DNA of 15,562 bases from Spirochaetaceae bacterium (GCA_031258615.1 JAIRMP010000132.1:1-15562); one strand, 5' to 3'; positions 6,396-14,640 are shown, counted from the first letter of the stretch. Notes: generated by a model from the sequence alone, not told the origin. Translations and numbers: made by a program.

Positions 6396-8996
6396 ATGAA
6401 GTACGATAAATTTACGGTGAAGGCGCAGGATGCGTTGAATGAGGCGTCCGCGCTGGCGCGGAGGAACGATAACGGGCAGATAGAGGGCTGCCACCTGCTG
6501 CTAGCGCTGCTTGAACAGAAGGACGGACTGGCGCCGCCGCTGTTGGCGCGGATAGGGGCGGATGCGGGGGCGCTTGCCGGGGAGTGCCGCACGGGTATAG
6601 CGGCGCTGCCCAAGGTGTACGGGGAGGCGGCGCAGGTCTACCTGTCCCAGGGAGCGGCCAAAGCGCTTGCGAAGGCCGAGGGGGAGGCCGCCGCGCTCAA
6701 GGATGATTTTGTTTCCACCGAGCACATACTGCTCGCGCTTGCGGACGGCGAAGGGGCGGCGGGGCGGACACTCAAGAACTACGGCGTTACCAGACAGGCA
6801 ATACTGGCGGCGCTGAAGGCGCTGCGCGGGAACACGCGGGTAACGGACCAGAACCCGGAAGGGAAGTACCAGGCGCTTGAGAAATACTGCCGCGACCTCA
6901 CCGCGCTTGCCCGGCAGGAAAAGATAGACCCCGTTATCGGGCGGGACGAGGAGATCAGGCGCGTCATGCAGGTACTCTCGCGGCGGACAAAGAACAACCC
7001 GGTGCTGATAGGCGAGCCCGGCGTCGGCAAGACGGCGATAGCGGAGGGACTCGCCCGCCGCATCGTGGCCGGCGACGTGCCGGAGGGCCTGAAGGGTAAG
7101 AAGCTGCTGGCGCTTGACATGGGCTCGCTAGTTGCGGGGGCGAAGTTCCGCGGCGAGTTTGAGGAAAGGCTTAAAACGGTGATAGCGGAGGTGCAGGCGT
7201 CGGACGGGAACATAATCCTCTTCATAGACGAGCTGCATACACTTGTGGGGGCGGGGGCGGCGGAGGGGGCGACAGACGCTTCCAACTTATTGAAGCCGGC
7301 GCTTGCCCGCGGCGAGCTGCGCTGCATAGGAGCCACCACCCTGGATGAGTACCGCAAATACATCGAGAAGGACGCGGCGCTTGAACGGCGGTTCCAGCAA
7401 GTTTACGCCGCCGAGCCGTCCGTTGAGGACACGGTAGCGATACTGCGCGGTTTGAAGGAACGCTACGAGGTACATCACGGCGTCCGCATCAGGGACGAGG
7501 CGCTTGTGGCGGCGGCGGCGCTGTCGAGCCGCTACATAACGAGCCGTTTTTTGCCGGACAAGGCGATAGACCTTGTTGACGAGGCGGCCAGCCGGCTCAA
7601 AATAGAACTGGACAGCCGGCCCACCGAGCTTGACAAGCTGGAGCGTCGGCTATTGCAGCTTTCGATCGAGAAGCAGGCGCTGATTCGGGAGGAGGATGCC
7701 GCTTCCAGAGAGCGATTGAAGAAACTAGAGGAGGAAATCTCCAATTTAACCGGCGAGCGGGACACGATGAAGGCGCGCTGGGAGAACGAGAAGGCGGAAA
7801 TATCCAGGGTACACGCGCTAAAACAGAAGATAGAAGAGCTCAACATAGAGCAGACCCGCTATGAACGCGAGGGCAACCTGAACAAGGCGGCGGAACTGCG
7901 TTACGGCGTCATCCCGGAGGCGCAAAAAGAACTGGACGCGCTGACAGGCGAACTGGACGCCAAGCGTTCCGGCGGGGAGGCTCCGGGCGCTTCGGGGGCT
8001 TTGCTCCGGGAAGAGGTGAGCGATGAGGATATCGCGGCGGTAGTCGCGTCTTGGACGGGGATACCGGTGTCCAAGATGCTGTCCGGCGAGACAAAAAAGT
8101 ACATTGAGCTTGAGGGCGCGCTGGAAAAGCGGGTTGTGGGGCAGGAGGCGGCGGTGGGCGCTGTCGCGGACGCGATACGGCGGAACAAGGCCGGCCTGAA
8201 CGACGCGGCGCGGCCATTGGGGTCTTTCCTTTTTCTGGGGCCTACCGGCGTGGGCAAGACGGAGCTTGCGAAGACGCTGGCGGACTTCCTGTTTAACGAC
8301 GAGAAGGCGCTTACGCGGATCGACATGAGCGAGTACGGCGAGAAGTTTTCGGTGAGCCGCCTGATTGGGGCGCCGCCCGGCTATGTCGGCTACGACCAGG
8401 GCGGGCAGCTTACGGAGGCTGTGCGGCGCAGGCCGTACAGCGTGATTCTTTTTGACGAAATCGAGAAGGGGCACCCGGAAGTATTCAATGTGTTCCTGCA
8501 AATCCTTGATGACGGGCGGCTTACGGACGGACAGGGGCGGGTAGTCGACTTCAAAAACACGATAATCATTATGACAAGCAACCTCGGATCGGACATTATC
8601 CTTGAAGCAAAGCGTCCGGACGATGTAAAAAACGCTCTTTCCGAGCTGTTAAAGCGGAATTTCAGGCCGGAATTCCTTAACCGCATAGACGAGACGGTGA
8701 TTTTTAACCGCCTGGACAGGGCCGAGATAGTGAAAATAGTGGACATTCAACTGGAGAGGCTTGCAAGCCGCCTCCTGGATCGTAAAATCACGCTTGAATT
8801 GACGGAGGAGGCGCGGGATTTACTTGTTGAACGGGGTTTTGACCCACTTTTTGGGGCGCGTCCCTTAAAACGGGCCATACAGAGCGAGTTGGAAAACCCT
8901 CTTGCCAAGCTGGTGATAGCGGGAACTCTGAGGGATGGGGACACGGCGCGGGCCGCGGTAAAAGACGGCGAGCTGGATTTTAGCTGCAACCGGTGA
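6396..8996 (+). CDS. clpB: ATP-dependent disaggregase ClpB (Hsp100)
   Basis: An 866-residue cytoplasmic AAA+ chaperone that threads aggregated proteins through its hexameric pore together with DnaK; full family length. Domain order: Clp N-domain (about 1-145), first AAA domain with Walker A GEPGVGKT (206-213), Walker B ILFIDE (274-279) and the ALERRFQ arginine-finger region (328-334), the coiled-coil M-domain (about 400-525) characteristic of ClpB rather than ClpA/ClpC, and second AAA domain with Walker A GPTGVGKT (615-622) and VILFDE (683-688). ATG 6396 is chosen because MKYDKFTVKAQDAL is the usual ClpB N-terminus; the frame extends 20 codons upstream, but that part is encoded by the 29-bp repeats. 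Only a weak ribosome site is visible. No CIRCE-type inverted repeat was found upstream. It stands alone, convergent with the zinc operon. Confidence 0.97.
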   Translation: MKYDKFTVKAQDALNEASALARRNDNGQIEGCHLLLALLEQKDGLAPPLLARIGADAGALAGECRTGIAALPKVYGEAAQVYLSQGAAKALAKAEGEAAALKDDFVSTEHILLALADGEGAAGRTLKNYGVTRQAILAALKALRGNTRVTDQNPEGKYQALEKYCRDLTALARQEKIDPVIGRDEEIRRVMQVLSRRTKNNPVLIGEPGVGKTAIAEGLARRIVAGDVPEGLKGKKLLALDMGSLVAGAKFRGEFEERLKTVIAEVQASDGNIILFIDELHTLVGAGAAEGATDASNLLKPALARGELRCIGATTLDEYRKYIEKDAALERRFQQVYAAEPSVEDTVAILRGLKERYEVHHGVRIRDEALVAAAALSSRYITSRFLPDKAIDLVDEAASRLKIELDSRPTELDKLERRLLQLSIEKQALIREEDAASRERLKKLEEEISNLTGERDTMKARWENEKAEISRVHALKQKIEELNIEQTRYEREGNLNKAAELRYGVIPEAQKELDALTGELDAKRSGGEAPGASGALLREEVSDEDIAAVVASWTGIPVSKMLSGETKKYIELEGALEKRVVGQEAAVGAVADAIRRNKAGLNDAARPLGSFLFLGPTGVGKTELAKTLADFLFNDEKALTRIDMSEYGEKFSVSRLIGAPPGYVGYDQGGQLTEAVRRRPYSVILFDEIEKGHPEVFNVFLQILDDGRLTDGQGRVVDFKNTIIIMTSNLGSDIILEAKRPDDVKNALSELLKRNFRPEFLNRIDETVIFNRLDRAEIVKIVDIQLERLASRLLDRKITLELTEEARDLLVERGFDPLFGARPLKRAIQSELENPLAKLVIAGTLRDGDTARAAVKDGELDFSCNR

Positions 8997-9011
8997 TTGG
9001 CAGGAGGTTGA

Positions 9012-9146
9012 ATGAAAACAGGGATAGTTCATTCCGTCTGTAGGGTCTGCTCCCCAGCCGCTCTGCGGCAGGAGTTTGCGGTAAGCCAGAGGCAACCCGC
9101 TCCTTACCTGTCAATCAGCCCCCTTTTGGCGAATTTTTCAGTCTGA
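9012..9146 (+). other. Small ORF behind a perfect Shine-Dalgarno, mostly repeat DNA
   Basis: AGGAGG (9002-9007) lies 4 nt before ATG 9012, 15 bp after the clpB stop. The 44-codon frame starts MKTGIVHSV but from about codon 9 is encoded by the dispersed repeat beginning GTCTGTAGGG, and it ends inside another repeat. It may be the start of a gene overwritten by repeats, or chance. No family is recognisable. Confidence 0.25.
9036..9089 (+). repeat. Dispersed hairpin repeat copy after clpB
   Basis: GTCTGTAGGGTCTGCTCCCC (9036-9055) nearly matches the minus strand at 745-724. It is followed by a GCCGC/GCGGC hairpin (9057-9069, loop TCT) and GGAGTTTGC (9071-9079). The stretch 9071-9089 is identical to the minus strand at 6105-6087. 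Confidence 0.75.
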
Positions 9147-9170
9147 AGGCGAATTTTTTTAGCGGGGGCT
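9111..9170 (+). repeat. Repeat with paired GGCGAATTTTT motifs, copy 1
   Basis: TCAATCA is followed by two copies of GGCGAATTTTT about 20 bp apart. The same arrangement occurs inverted at 14758-14810, with about four mismatches over 40 aligned bases and a 5-bp length difference. Here AGCCCCC (9117-9123) and GGGGGCT (9164-9170) bracket it, so the transcript could fold into a large stem-loop in the clpB-znuA convergent spacer. Confidence 0.75.
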
Positions 9171-9238
9171 CAACTGATATCCTCCGATATTCATTCAGCC
9201 TAAGTGATACCTGTTAAAAAATCAATACGGGCGGCAGC

Positions 9239-9271
9239 GCCCTTGCAAGCGCTGTCCGCGCTTGCAAGGGC
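9239..9271. repeat. 14-bp hairpin between clpB and znuA
   Basis: Perfect arms GCCCTTGCAAGCGC (9239-9252) and its complement (9258-9271) with a 5-nt loop, 14 bp beyond the znuA stop. It resembles the CAAGCGC hairpins elsewhere in the window and may end transcription between these convergent genes, though no T-run directly follows on either strand. Confidence 0.7.
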
Positions 9272-9285
9272 ACGATGAAATGTTT

Positions 9286-10785
9286 TTAGTATAGGGCTTC
9301 TTTCAGGTTCAGTACATTTTGAGACATCAGGTCATAGTAGTTTGCCCCGCGATCAAAGTCCCGCTTGGAAATGTTATGCGCCGCATGGAGGATCAGTTTT
9401 TTTGCCCCCGTTTCCTCGCAAATAATGTCGGCGATTTTTTCGTTGGACAGTTCTATATGAAAAACGACGGGTATACTCTCGGCCCGAACCTTGTTGATCA
9501 GGAAGGCGACGGTCGCGGCGCTGGCATCCGTTTCGGTGGAGCAGCCGGGGAAGGCCGCAAAGTAATCAAGGCCGTAGAGGTCCGCAAAGTATCGGAACGG
9601 GAAACGGTCGCCGAATACAAAGACCTTACGCTTTGCGCCGTTGATCATTGACTGGAAAGAAGCGTCCAGTTCAGTCAATTTTGCCAGGTAAGATACCGTA
9701 TTTTTTTCATACAGGGCCGCGTTGGACGGGTCACGCTCTTTAAGGACATCCGCGATTTTCCGCACGATCAGTTTCGCGTTCCGCGGGGATGTCCAGACAT
9801 GCTCGTCGTACTCAACTTCTTCCTCGTGGTCGTGGCCTATCATCTCCTCCACGATTTCATCTTTTGTCAAAGCGGCGGGGTAATAGGTCGGATAATTCAC
9901 CGGATCCGTGTCTTCCATAAGCTCATCAAAACTTTTATTGCTTGCGTAAATGTGGAAATGTTCCGATCTGGCCGGCGCATGGAGGTGATCGCTGAACATA
10001 ACATACCTGGGAGCGCCTTCCGGCGGGGTTCCACGGGCCTCAAATTTATAGCGTACCCAGAGGCTTCCGTCGTCAACATCCGTAACACCAGTTCCCCTAT
10101 ACACGTAGGACGCCCTTGCCGGAACACCTTTTCTGTAGAATGTTATGGAGTCACCTGAAATACTGATCCTGTCCACATCCGTCTCATACGCCGTTTTGTA
10201 CTGCTCGTAATACTCACGGGCTGTTTTTTCGCCGTCTTCCGCCTTATGGTCCAGTACCGGGTCCAGCGTTCCGTCAAGCAAATACGGATAAACGGATTTC
10301 CAATCTCCCGCCCAATCGGTCAAGGCGCGGTCTTTAATATCCTCACGGGAAAAGTCCTCATCCTCGTGGGAATGGCCGTGGTCGTGTTCTTCCTCATCCT
10401 GCATACCTTCGACAACGACCTCCTCCACCACATCAACGCAGTCCATCAGCGTGATGATCTCCATGCGGCTGGTATCAATAGATTCAAGGATACGTTCCAC
10501 CCAGGCGTCCGACTCACCCCCAACATAAATAAAAATGTCGCAATTCTGTATCTTGATAATATCCTGAGGGGTAGGCTCGAAGGAGTGGCTTTCCGCGCCG
10601 GGCGGAAGCAGCATAGCGAGGTTGACCCGGTCGCCGGCAACCTCGCGGACAAAATCATAGGGCGGAAAAATTGTGGCAACCACATTTATTTTTCCATTAC
10701 CGGATTTTCCATCCCGCTGCCCTTTGGCCTGTAAAGCCGGCGTGATGACAGCCAACGCACAAACAAAAATAATAATTCGTTTCAT
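9286..10785 (-). CDS. znuA: Zinc-binding protein, ZinT domain nested inside ZnuA
   Basis: A 499-residue exported zinc-binding protein for ABC uptake (cluster A-I), far longer than the usual 300 or so. A signal peptide ends near ALQA-KG (residue 20) with no lipobox cysteine. The ZnuA N-half includes GAESHSFEPTP with ligand H67. A His/Asp/Glu-rich loop (129-145) follows, then a ZinT domain (about 150-316) starting at LTDWAGDWKSVYPYL, with SDHLHA and EHFHIY giving H267, H276 and H278 in the spacing of the ZinT zinc site. A second acidic His segment (318-329) leads to H329 and the rest of ZnuA. At the usual third ligand the sequence is GDRFPFRYF (392-400), with Asp in place of His. AGGAG precedes the ATG. 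It is the last gene of the Zur-type operon. No ABC permease or ATPase gene is present in the window. Confidence 0.9.
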   Translation of the reverse strand: MKRIIIFVCALAVITPALQAKGQRDGKSGNGKINVVATIFPPYDFVREVAGDRVNLAMLLPPGAESHSFEPTPQDIIKIQNCDIFIYVGGESDAWVERILESIDTSRMEIITLMDCVDVVEEVVVEGMQDEEEHDHGHSHEDEDFSREDIKDRALTDWAGDWKSVYPYLLDGTLDPVLDHKAEDGEKTAREYYEQYKTAYETDVDRISISGDSITFYRKGVPARASYVYRGTGVTDVDDGSLWVRYKFEARGTPPEGAPRYVMFSDHLHAPARSEHFHIYASNKSFDELMEDTDPVNYPTYYPAALTKDEIVEEMIGHDHEEEVEYDEHVWTSPRNAKLIVRKIADVLKERDPSNAALYEKNTVSYLAKLTELDASFQSMINGAKRKVFVFGDRFPFRYFADLYGLDYFAAFPGCSTETDASAATVAFLINKVRAESIPVVFHIELSNEKIADIICEETGAKKLILHAAHNISKRDFDRGANYYDLMSQNVLNLKEALY

Positions 10786-10841
10786 AAAAATAAACTCCTG
10801 TTAAATAACTTTTGCAAAAAAATTAAAAATTGGTGATAGAA

Positions 10842-10856
10842 TTTGATGACATCAAA
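10842..10856. promoter_or_regulatory. Palindrome in the znuA leader, candidate operator
   Basis: TTTGATG and CATCAAA flank a single base in the 93-bp gap before znuA. The arms are too close to form a hairpin, so a dimeric-protein site is the likelier reading. It differs from the inverted repeat upstream of the Zur-type gene. Function is inference. Confidence 0.35.
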
Positions 10857-10878
10857 AAGATTGAAAACTAAAAGAGTA

Positions 10879-11172
10879 TCACCTGTTCATTTTTACTTTT
10901 AAGCGCACAGAACTTAACGGAACGGGAGAAAAAACAGCAAAGCACAAAACGGCACGGGCCGGAATAATACCTGTTGTTGAAAAACCGGAATCAAAGGCGG
11001 CGTATTTAAACTGTCTGTAAAAATTCTCCGCTTGCTGTACCATGACGCATACGGGGCAGCTTTCACCGGTACAATCATGATCCGTGTGAACGGCGGCGAT
11101 CGTTTCCGTAACCATTGCTGACATAATAAAACAGAGCGAAAGGCCAATCCGGAAACATCTCGATCCGGTCAT
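10879..11172 (-). CDS. Small membrane protein with His/Cys cluster in zinc operon
   Basis: A 97-residue protein translated from an ATG that overlaps the TGA of the upstream Fur-type gene (ATGA at 11172-11169), implying translational coupling; an in-frame ATG 12 codons earlier is less likely. It has an N-terminal hydrophobic segment (about 8-27, possibly a signal or anchor), then H29, H32, C34, C39 and C42 in VHTDHDCTGESCPVCV, and a second hydrophobic stretch (about 66-84). I do not recognise a named family. The His/Cys cluster and its position between a metal regulator and ZnuA suggest metal binding or delivery at the membrane face. That role is inference. Confidence 0.7.
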   Translation of the reverse strand: MTGSRCFRIGLSLCFIMSAMVTETIAAVHTDHDCTGESCPVCVMVQQAENFYRQFKYAAFDSGFSTTGIIPARAVLCFAVFSPVPLSSVRLKVKMNR

Positions 11173-11612
11173 GTCGCGCGCTCCCCGATTTTGGCGCCGG
11201 AAATGCATTTTTTGCAGGTTCCGTAAAAAACAGTTTTAAACATATTGATCTGAAAGTCATGTTCGCGGAGGAGGTGCTGTTCGATTTTGTCCAGAAAATC
11301 GCAGTCCAGGTGAAAGAGGCTGCCGCAGCTTTCGCATTTCAGGTGAAAATGTTCCCGGCAATTTGACCCGTCCCCTATGTACTGATAGCAGGTACTCTTG
11401 TCCTCTTGCAGGGCATACTTGCGTATCTTTCCCTCTGCCGTCAATTTCTCAAGATGCCGGTAGACGGTTGTCTGCCCGATCGCCTCCTCCGTACCCTCAA
11501 AGTGGCGTACTACCTGATTGACCGTTACATGACCGTCACCAACGGATTTCAAATAGTCGAGGATACACTGCCCCTGACGGGTGTTGTAATTTACCGGACG
11601 TTTATTTTCCAT
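11169..11612 (-). CDS. zur: Fur-family regulator, probably Zur
   Basis: A 147-residue Fur-family repressor of standard length. The winged-helix DNA-binding part (about 1-80) includes GQTTVYRHLEKLTAEGKI. The dimerisation and metal part has EHFHLKCESCG (87-97) and GTCKKC (131-136), so two CxxC pairs (C93/C96 and C133/C136) form the structural zinc site. Fur-family members sense iron, zinc, manganese or peroxide. This one is called Zur because it is co-transcribed with a small His/Cys protein and a ZnuA-ZinT protein. A promoter and an ATGAAAA/TTTTCAT inverted repeat lie just upstream (11622-11673), which suggests autoregulation. Family is firm; zinc specificity comes from context. Confidence 0.88.
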   Translation of the reverse strand: MENKRPVNYNTRQGQCILDYLKSVGDGHVTVNQVVRHFEGTEEAIGQTTVYRHLEKLTAEGKIRKYALQEDKSTCYQYIGDGSNCREHFHLKCESCGSLFHLDCDFLDKIEQHLLREHDFQINMFKTVFYGTCKKCISGAKIGERAT

Positions 11613-11621
11613 ACGCTATAC

Positions 11622-11673
11622 TGTATAATGGCGTTACTATACCTGTCAATATGAAAATGAATACCGTTTTCAT
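11622..11673 (-). promoter_or_regulatory. Promoter and candidate Zur box of the zinc operon
   Basis: On the minus strand TTGACA (11649-11644) and TATACA (11627-11622) are 16 bp apart, close to the zur start. Directly upstream of the -35 lie ATGAAAA (11651-11657) and TTTTCAT (11667-11673), an inverted 7-9-7 repeat of the kind bound by Fur-family dimers. The A/T-rich box stands out from the GC-rich surroundings. Assignment to Zur is inference. Confidence 0.6.
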
Positions 11674-11773
11674 AAACGTTGTATTGTTTTGAACGGAGTT
11701 TCGATAGGGCAAGGAAGTTTAGAACTGCGAGGTGTACGCAAGCCAGGCATAGCCGTTACCCTGAGAACAAGGC

Positions 11774-11935
11774 TCAACAAAGGAAACCCGTATCCAGTGC
11801 GGTCTGGAGAGGCGCCGCTTACGGCGGACAGCGCTTTTTCACCGCCTTCGGGCTGCCGCCAGTCAGGTTGATTATCAGGAACGAGCCGCGGATCACGTAG
11901 ACGGGGCGGCTCAGCATCGCTTGCGGCGTGGCGGT
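11774..11935 (-). pseudogene. Remnant of a MogA/MoaB-like molybdopterin gene
   Basis: One minus-strand frame from 11935 reads TATPQAMLSRPVYVIRGS, then FLIINLTGGSPKAV, and hits a TAA at 11821-11819. This resembles the C-terminal TPxAMLSRxxxGIRGxxLIxNLPGSPKAV signature of MogA/MoaB proteins. A neighbouring frame carries the expected next part, EKALSAVSG, and a return to the first frame gives LQTALDTGF, as after frameshifts. No start, N-terminal half or ribosome site is seen. This is a decayed fragment from about 50 residues, recognised by eye only. The rest of the 11674-12006 gap holds nothing else recognised. Confidence 0.55.
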
Positions 11936-12012
11936 TCATTCTTCTTATCCACCTTGGCGGTTGAATTTCCGGCATTTGTGGTTAAAGTTTAGTACAGGAA
12001 GGGTGTTTGACG

Positions 12013-13272
12013 GTGAGCATGACGAAACAGGTTTATATCATAGGCGCGGGGCCGGGCGGCGAAGGGCTGTTGACCGGTGAGGCGCGGAAGGCGCTGGAGG
12101 AAAGCGAATGTGTGATAGGGGCGCGGCGGCTCCTTGACTCGCTCCAGGCGCTGGTACAGGACAGGCAGACGCTTGCCCTTACCGGTGCGGAGGCCGTGAT
12201 CGGGGCGATACGGGACGGCGGGCAGCGGGTGTACGCTGTGCTGGTATCGGGAGATAGCGGCTTTTTTTCGCTTTGCGGGCGGGCCCTTCCGCTCGCAAGA
12301 GCGGAAGGCTGGGAAGTCCGCGTTCTATGCGGGGTAAGCTCGGTGGCGTACTTCGCGTCCCGGCTGGGCGTACCCTACGATGACGCGGTTTTGAGGAGCT
12401 TTCACGGGAGGTTAAAGGCCGGCAGCGCCGGGGTGGAGCGGGAGCGCCTCCTGAACGAGTTGACCGGGCATGCCGCGCAAAACGGGAAGTGCTTCTTTTT
12501 GACGGACGGGGAACTGTCGCCTGAGCTTGTGTGCGCTACACTGGCCGGACGGGGCCTTGGGGAACTCCGCATAAGTGTCGGTGAAATGCTCTCCCACCGG
12601 GACGAAAAAATATCTACAGGCACGGCGGCGGGCCTCCTGGGGGCGGAATTCAGATCCCCGAACATAATTTGCGTGGAGAATGACGGCGCCGGGAAGTATT
12701 CGCGCACAAATTTGCGGGATACAGACTTTTTTAGGGGCGCCGTACCAATGACAAAAGAGGATGTCCGCGCGGTAAGCCTGGCTAAACTGCGCCTGAAATC
12801 TGATTCAATCTGCTGGGACATAGGCGCGGGAACAGGTTCGGTATCCTGCGCGGCGGCGCTGGCCGTCCCGTACGGCAGGGTGTACGCGGTGGAACGGGAA
12901 GCGGACGCGCTGGACCTGATTAGGGCGAACAAAGAAAAGTTTAGCCTGTACAACCTTGAGCCCGTTGAAGGCGCCGCCCCCGCCGCCCTCTCATCCCTCC
13001 CCCGCCCCGATTCGGTGTTTATAGGGGGAACAGGCGGCGCGCTGCGTGCCGTAATGCGGGAGATATTCGCCAAAAATCCCGGCATCCGCGTCGTGATAAA
13101 CGCTGTTACCCTTGAAACCCTTGCCGAGGCAGGGGCGTTTATCGAAGAAAACGGCTTTTCCGACGCTGAAATAGTACAGATCGGGGTAAGCGTGGCGCAA
13201 AAAGCGGGAAAATACAGTATGCTGAGGGCGCAGAATCCGGTTTTTGTGATAAGTTTTGGCGGGACCGCATGA
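12013..13272 (+). CDS. cbiET: CbiE-CbiT fusion, precorrin methyltransferase/decarboxylase
   Basis: About 419 residues in two fused domains, the arrangement known as CobL or CbiET. The N-terminal CbiE part (about 1-215) is a tetrapyrrole methylase with GAGPGGEGLLT near the start and SGDSGFFSL (79-87); it methylates C5. The C-terminal CbiT part (about 240-419) has VPMTKEDVR and the SAM-binding DIGAGTGS (269-276); it methylates C15 and decarboxylates the acetate side chain. Both act in cytoplasmic cobalamin ring synthesis. The start is uncertain: TTG 12007, GTG 12013 and ATG 12019 are in frame, and AGGAAGG at 11996-12002 best fits GTG 12013. The stop overlaps the cbiA start by ATGA. No riboswitch is seen upstream of this gene. 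Confidence 0.93.
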   Translation: MSMTKQVYIIGAGPGGEGLLTGEARKALEESECVIGARRLLDSLQALVQDRQTLALTGAEAVIGAIRDGGQRVYAVLVSGDSGFFSLCGRALPLARAEGWEVRVLCGVSSVAYFASRLGVPYDDAVLRSFHGRLKAGSAGVERERLLNELTGHAAQNGKCFFLTDGELSPELVCATLAGRGLGELRISVGEMLSHRDEKISTGTAAGLLGAEFRSPNIICVENDGAGKYSRTNLRDTDFFRGAVPMTKEDVRAVSLAKLRLKSDSICWDIGAGTGSVSCAAALAVPYGRVYAVEREADALDLIRANKEKFSLYNLEPVEGAAPAALSSLPRPDSVFIGGTGGALRAVMREIFAKNPGIRVVINAVTLETLAEAGAFIEENGFSDAEIVQIGVSVAQKAGKYSMLRAQNPVFVISFGGTA

Positions 13273-14627
13273 CAAGTCTCCCCAGGATCATGGTTTCAGG
13301 CGGCGGGAGCGACTCGGGGAAGACTATGCTGACCTGCGCCCTCCTGGAGTTGTTCCGGCGGCGCGGCCTTAAAACCGCCGCCTTTAAGTGCGGGCCGGAC
13401 TACATAGACCCAATGTTCCACCGCGAGATACAGGGAACATACTCTTCAAACCTCGACCTGTATATGCTGGGCGAAGATACCGTCCGCCGCCTGCTACTTG
13501 AAAACGGAGCGGGGGCCGGCATCGCGGTTCTGGAAGGCGTGATGGGTTTTTATGACGGGGTGGGCGGCGGCACGGCGGAAGCAAGCGCGTGGCATCTGTC
13601 CCGGATTACCGAAACGCCCGTCCTGCTTGTAGAGAGTTGCAAGGGAAGCTCACTCACCGCGGCGGCCCGCGTCAAGGGTATTGCCGCTTTCAGGCGGAAC
13701 AACATACGCGCCGTGCTGCTGAACAATGCCGGCGGGGAGCTTTTCGGTATGTTAAAACCGGAGATAGAGCGTGAAACCGGCATCCCTGTCGTGGGGTACC
13801 TGCCGTATATGCCGGAATGTGTGATAGAAAGCCGCCATCTGGGACTGGTAACGGCGGCGGAAATCAGTGGCCTGCGCCAAAAGATTGCCCGGCTTGCCGA
13901 CGCTGTAGAAAAAACGCTTGACGTTGACGCTATTCTGGCCGTGGCGTCCGCCGCCCCGCCGCTAAAAGCCCCCTCCCCGGTGAAAACCGCGCCGCCGCTT
14001 GGCAAAAAGCCGCGCATAGCGGTGGCGCGCGACAGGGCATTCTGCTTCTACTACGAGGACGGCCTCCGCCTGCTGGAAAAGCTGGGGGCGGAACTCGTCG
14101 CCTTCAGCCCACTCAACGATGAGGCGCTGCCGCCCGCGACAGACGGCCTCATACTTGGCGGCGGCTACCCGGAACTGTACGCGGCGGAACTGTCGTCAAA
14201 CATAACGATGCTTGCGTCCGTGCGGGACGCCGTAAAAGGCGGTCTGCCCACCCTGGCCGAATGTGGCGGCTTCATGTACCTGCACCGCGAACTGGAGGGC
14301 GCTGACGGCAAGCGGTACCCGCTTGCCGCCGTGATCGACGCCGGCTGCGAAAGAAAGCCTCGCCTTGTACGTTTTGGCTACGCCGAATTTACCGCGAATG
14401 TTGACAACCTGCTCTGCCGGGCGGGCGAAACGCTGCGCGGGCACGAGTTCCATTACTGGGACAGCGGGGAGGCCGGTTCAGGTTTTACCGCTGTAAAACC
14501 TGTTTCCGGCAAAAGCTGGAACTGCATAGCCGCCACGGAAACACTGTTCGCCGGCTTCCCCCACTTTCACTTTTGCGCGGCGCCCGAAACGGCGGAACGC
14601 TTTTTGAAAAAATGCAGTGAGCAGTGA
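13269..14627 (+). CDS. cbiA: Cobyrinate a,c-diamide synthase CbiA
   Basis: A 452-residue ATP- and glutamine-dependent amidase that amidates the a and c carboxylates of cobyrinic acid. The N-terminal ATPase domain has the P-loop variant GGGSDSGKT (11-19), FKCGPDYIDPMFH (39-51) and VLEGVMGFYDG (87-97). The C-terminal class I glutamine amidotransferase-like domain has LILGGGYPE (294-302), the nucleophile C332 in AECGGFMYL, and HFHF (432-435) with the expected histidine. Full length for the family. Its ATG overlaps the cbiET stop, so the two are coupled; other cobalamin genes must lie outside the window. The last four codons (CSEQ) and the stop fall inside a GCAGTGA tandem repeat, so the end of the frame has been reshaped by repeat DNA. 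Confidence 0.95.
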   Translation: MTSLPRIMVSGGGSDSGKTMLTCALLELFRRRGLKTAAFKCGPDYIDPMFHREIQGTYSSNLDLYMLGEDTVRRLLLENGAGAGIAVLEGVMGFYDGVGGGTAEASAWHLSRITETPVLLVESCKGSSLTAAARVKGIAAFRRNNIRAVLLNNAGGELFGMLKPEIERETGIPVVGYLPYMPECVIESRHLGLVTAAEISGLRQKIARLADAVEKTLDVDAILAVASAAPPLKAPSPVKTAPPLGKKPRIAVARDRAFCFYYEDGLRLLEKLGAELVAFSPLNDEALPPATDGLILGGGYPELYAAELSSNITMLASVRDAVKGGLPTLAECGGFMYLHRELEGADGKRYPLAAVIDAGCERKPRLVRFGYAEFTANVDNLLCRAGETLRGHEFHYWDSGEAGSGFTAVKPVSGKSWNCIAATETLFAGFPHFHFCAAPETAERFLKKCSEQ

Positions 14628-14640
14628 GCAGTGAGCAGTG
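14614..14640 (+). repeat. GCAGTGA heptamer repeat at the end of cbiA
   Basis: Three full copies of GCAGTGA and a partial fourth. The cbiA stop codon (14625-14627) is within the second copy. An inverted relative (ACTGCTCACTGC at 15301-15312) occurs about 680 bp downstream, so the pair brackets the promoter-riboswitch segment. Confidence 0.85.

Noticed and set aside
7818..8501. Large ORF antisense to clpB
   Set aside because: Shadow frame opposite conserved AAA+ sequence, with no domain of its own.
11670..11975. 101-residue minus-strand ORF as an intact gene
   Set aside because: Its composition is unlike protein, while other frames of the same DNA carry the MogA/MoaB-like signature, so it is a shadow of a pseudogene.
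12402..13085. Large ORF antisense to cbiET
   Set aside because: Shadow of a high-GC gene; the plus-strand frame has clear CbiE and CbiT motifs.
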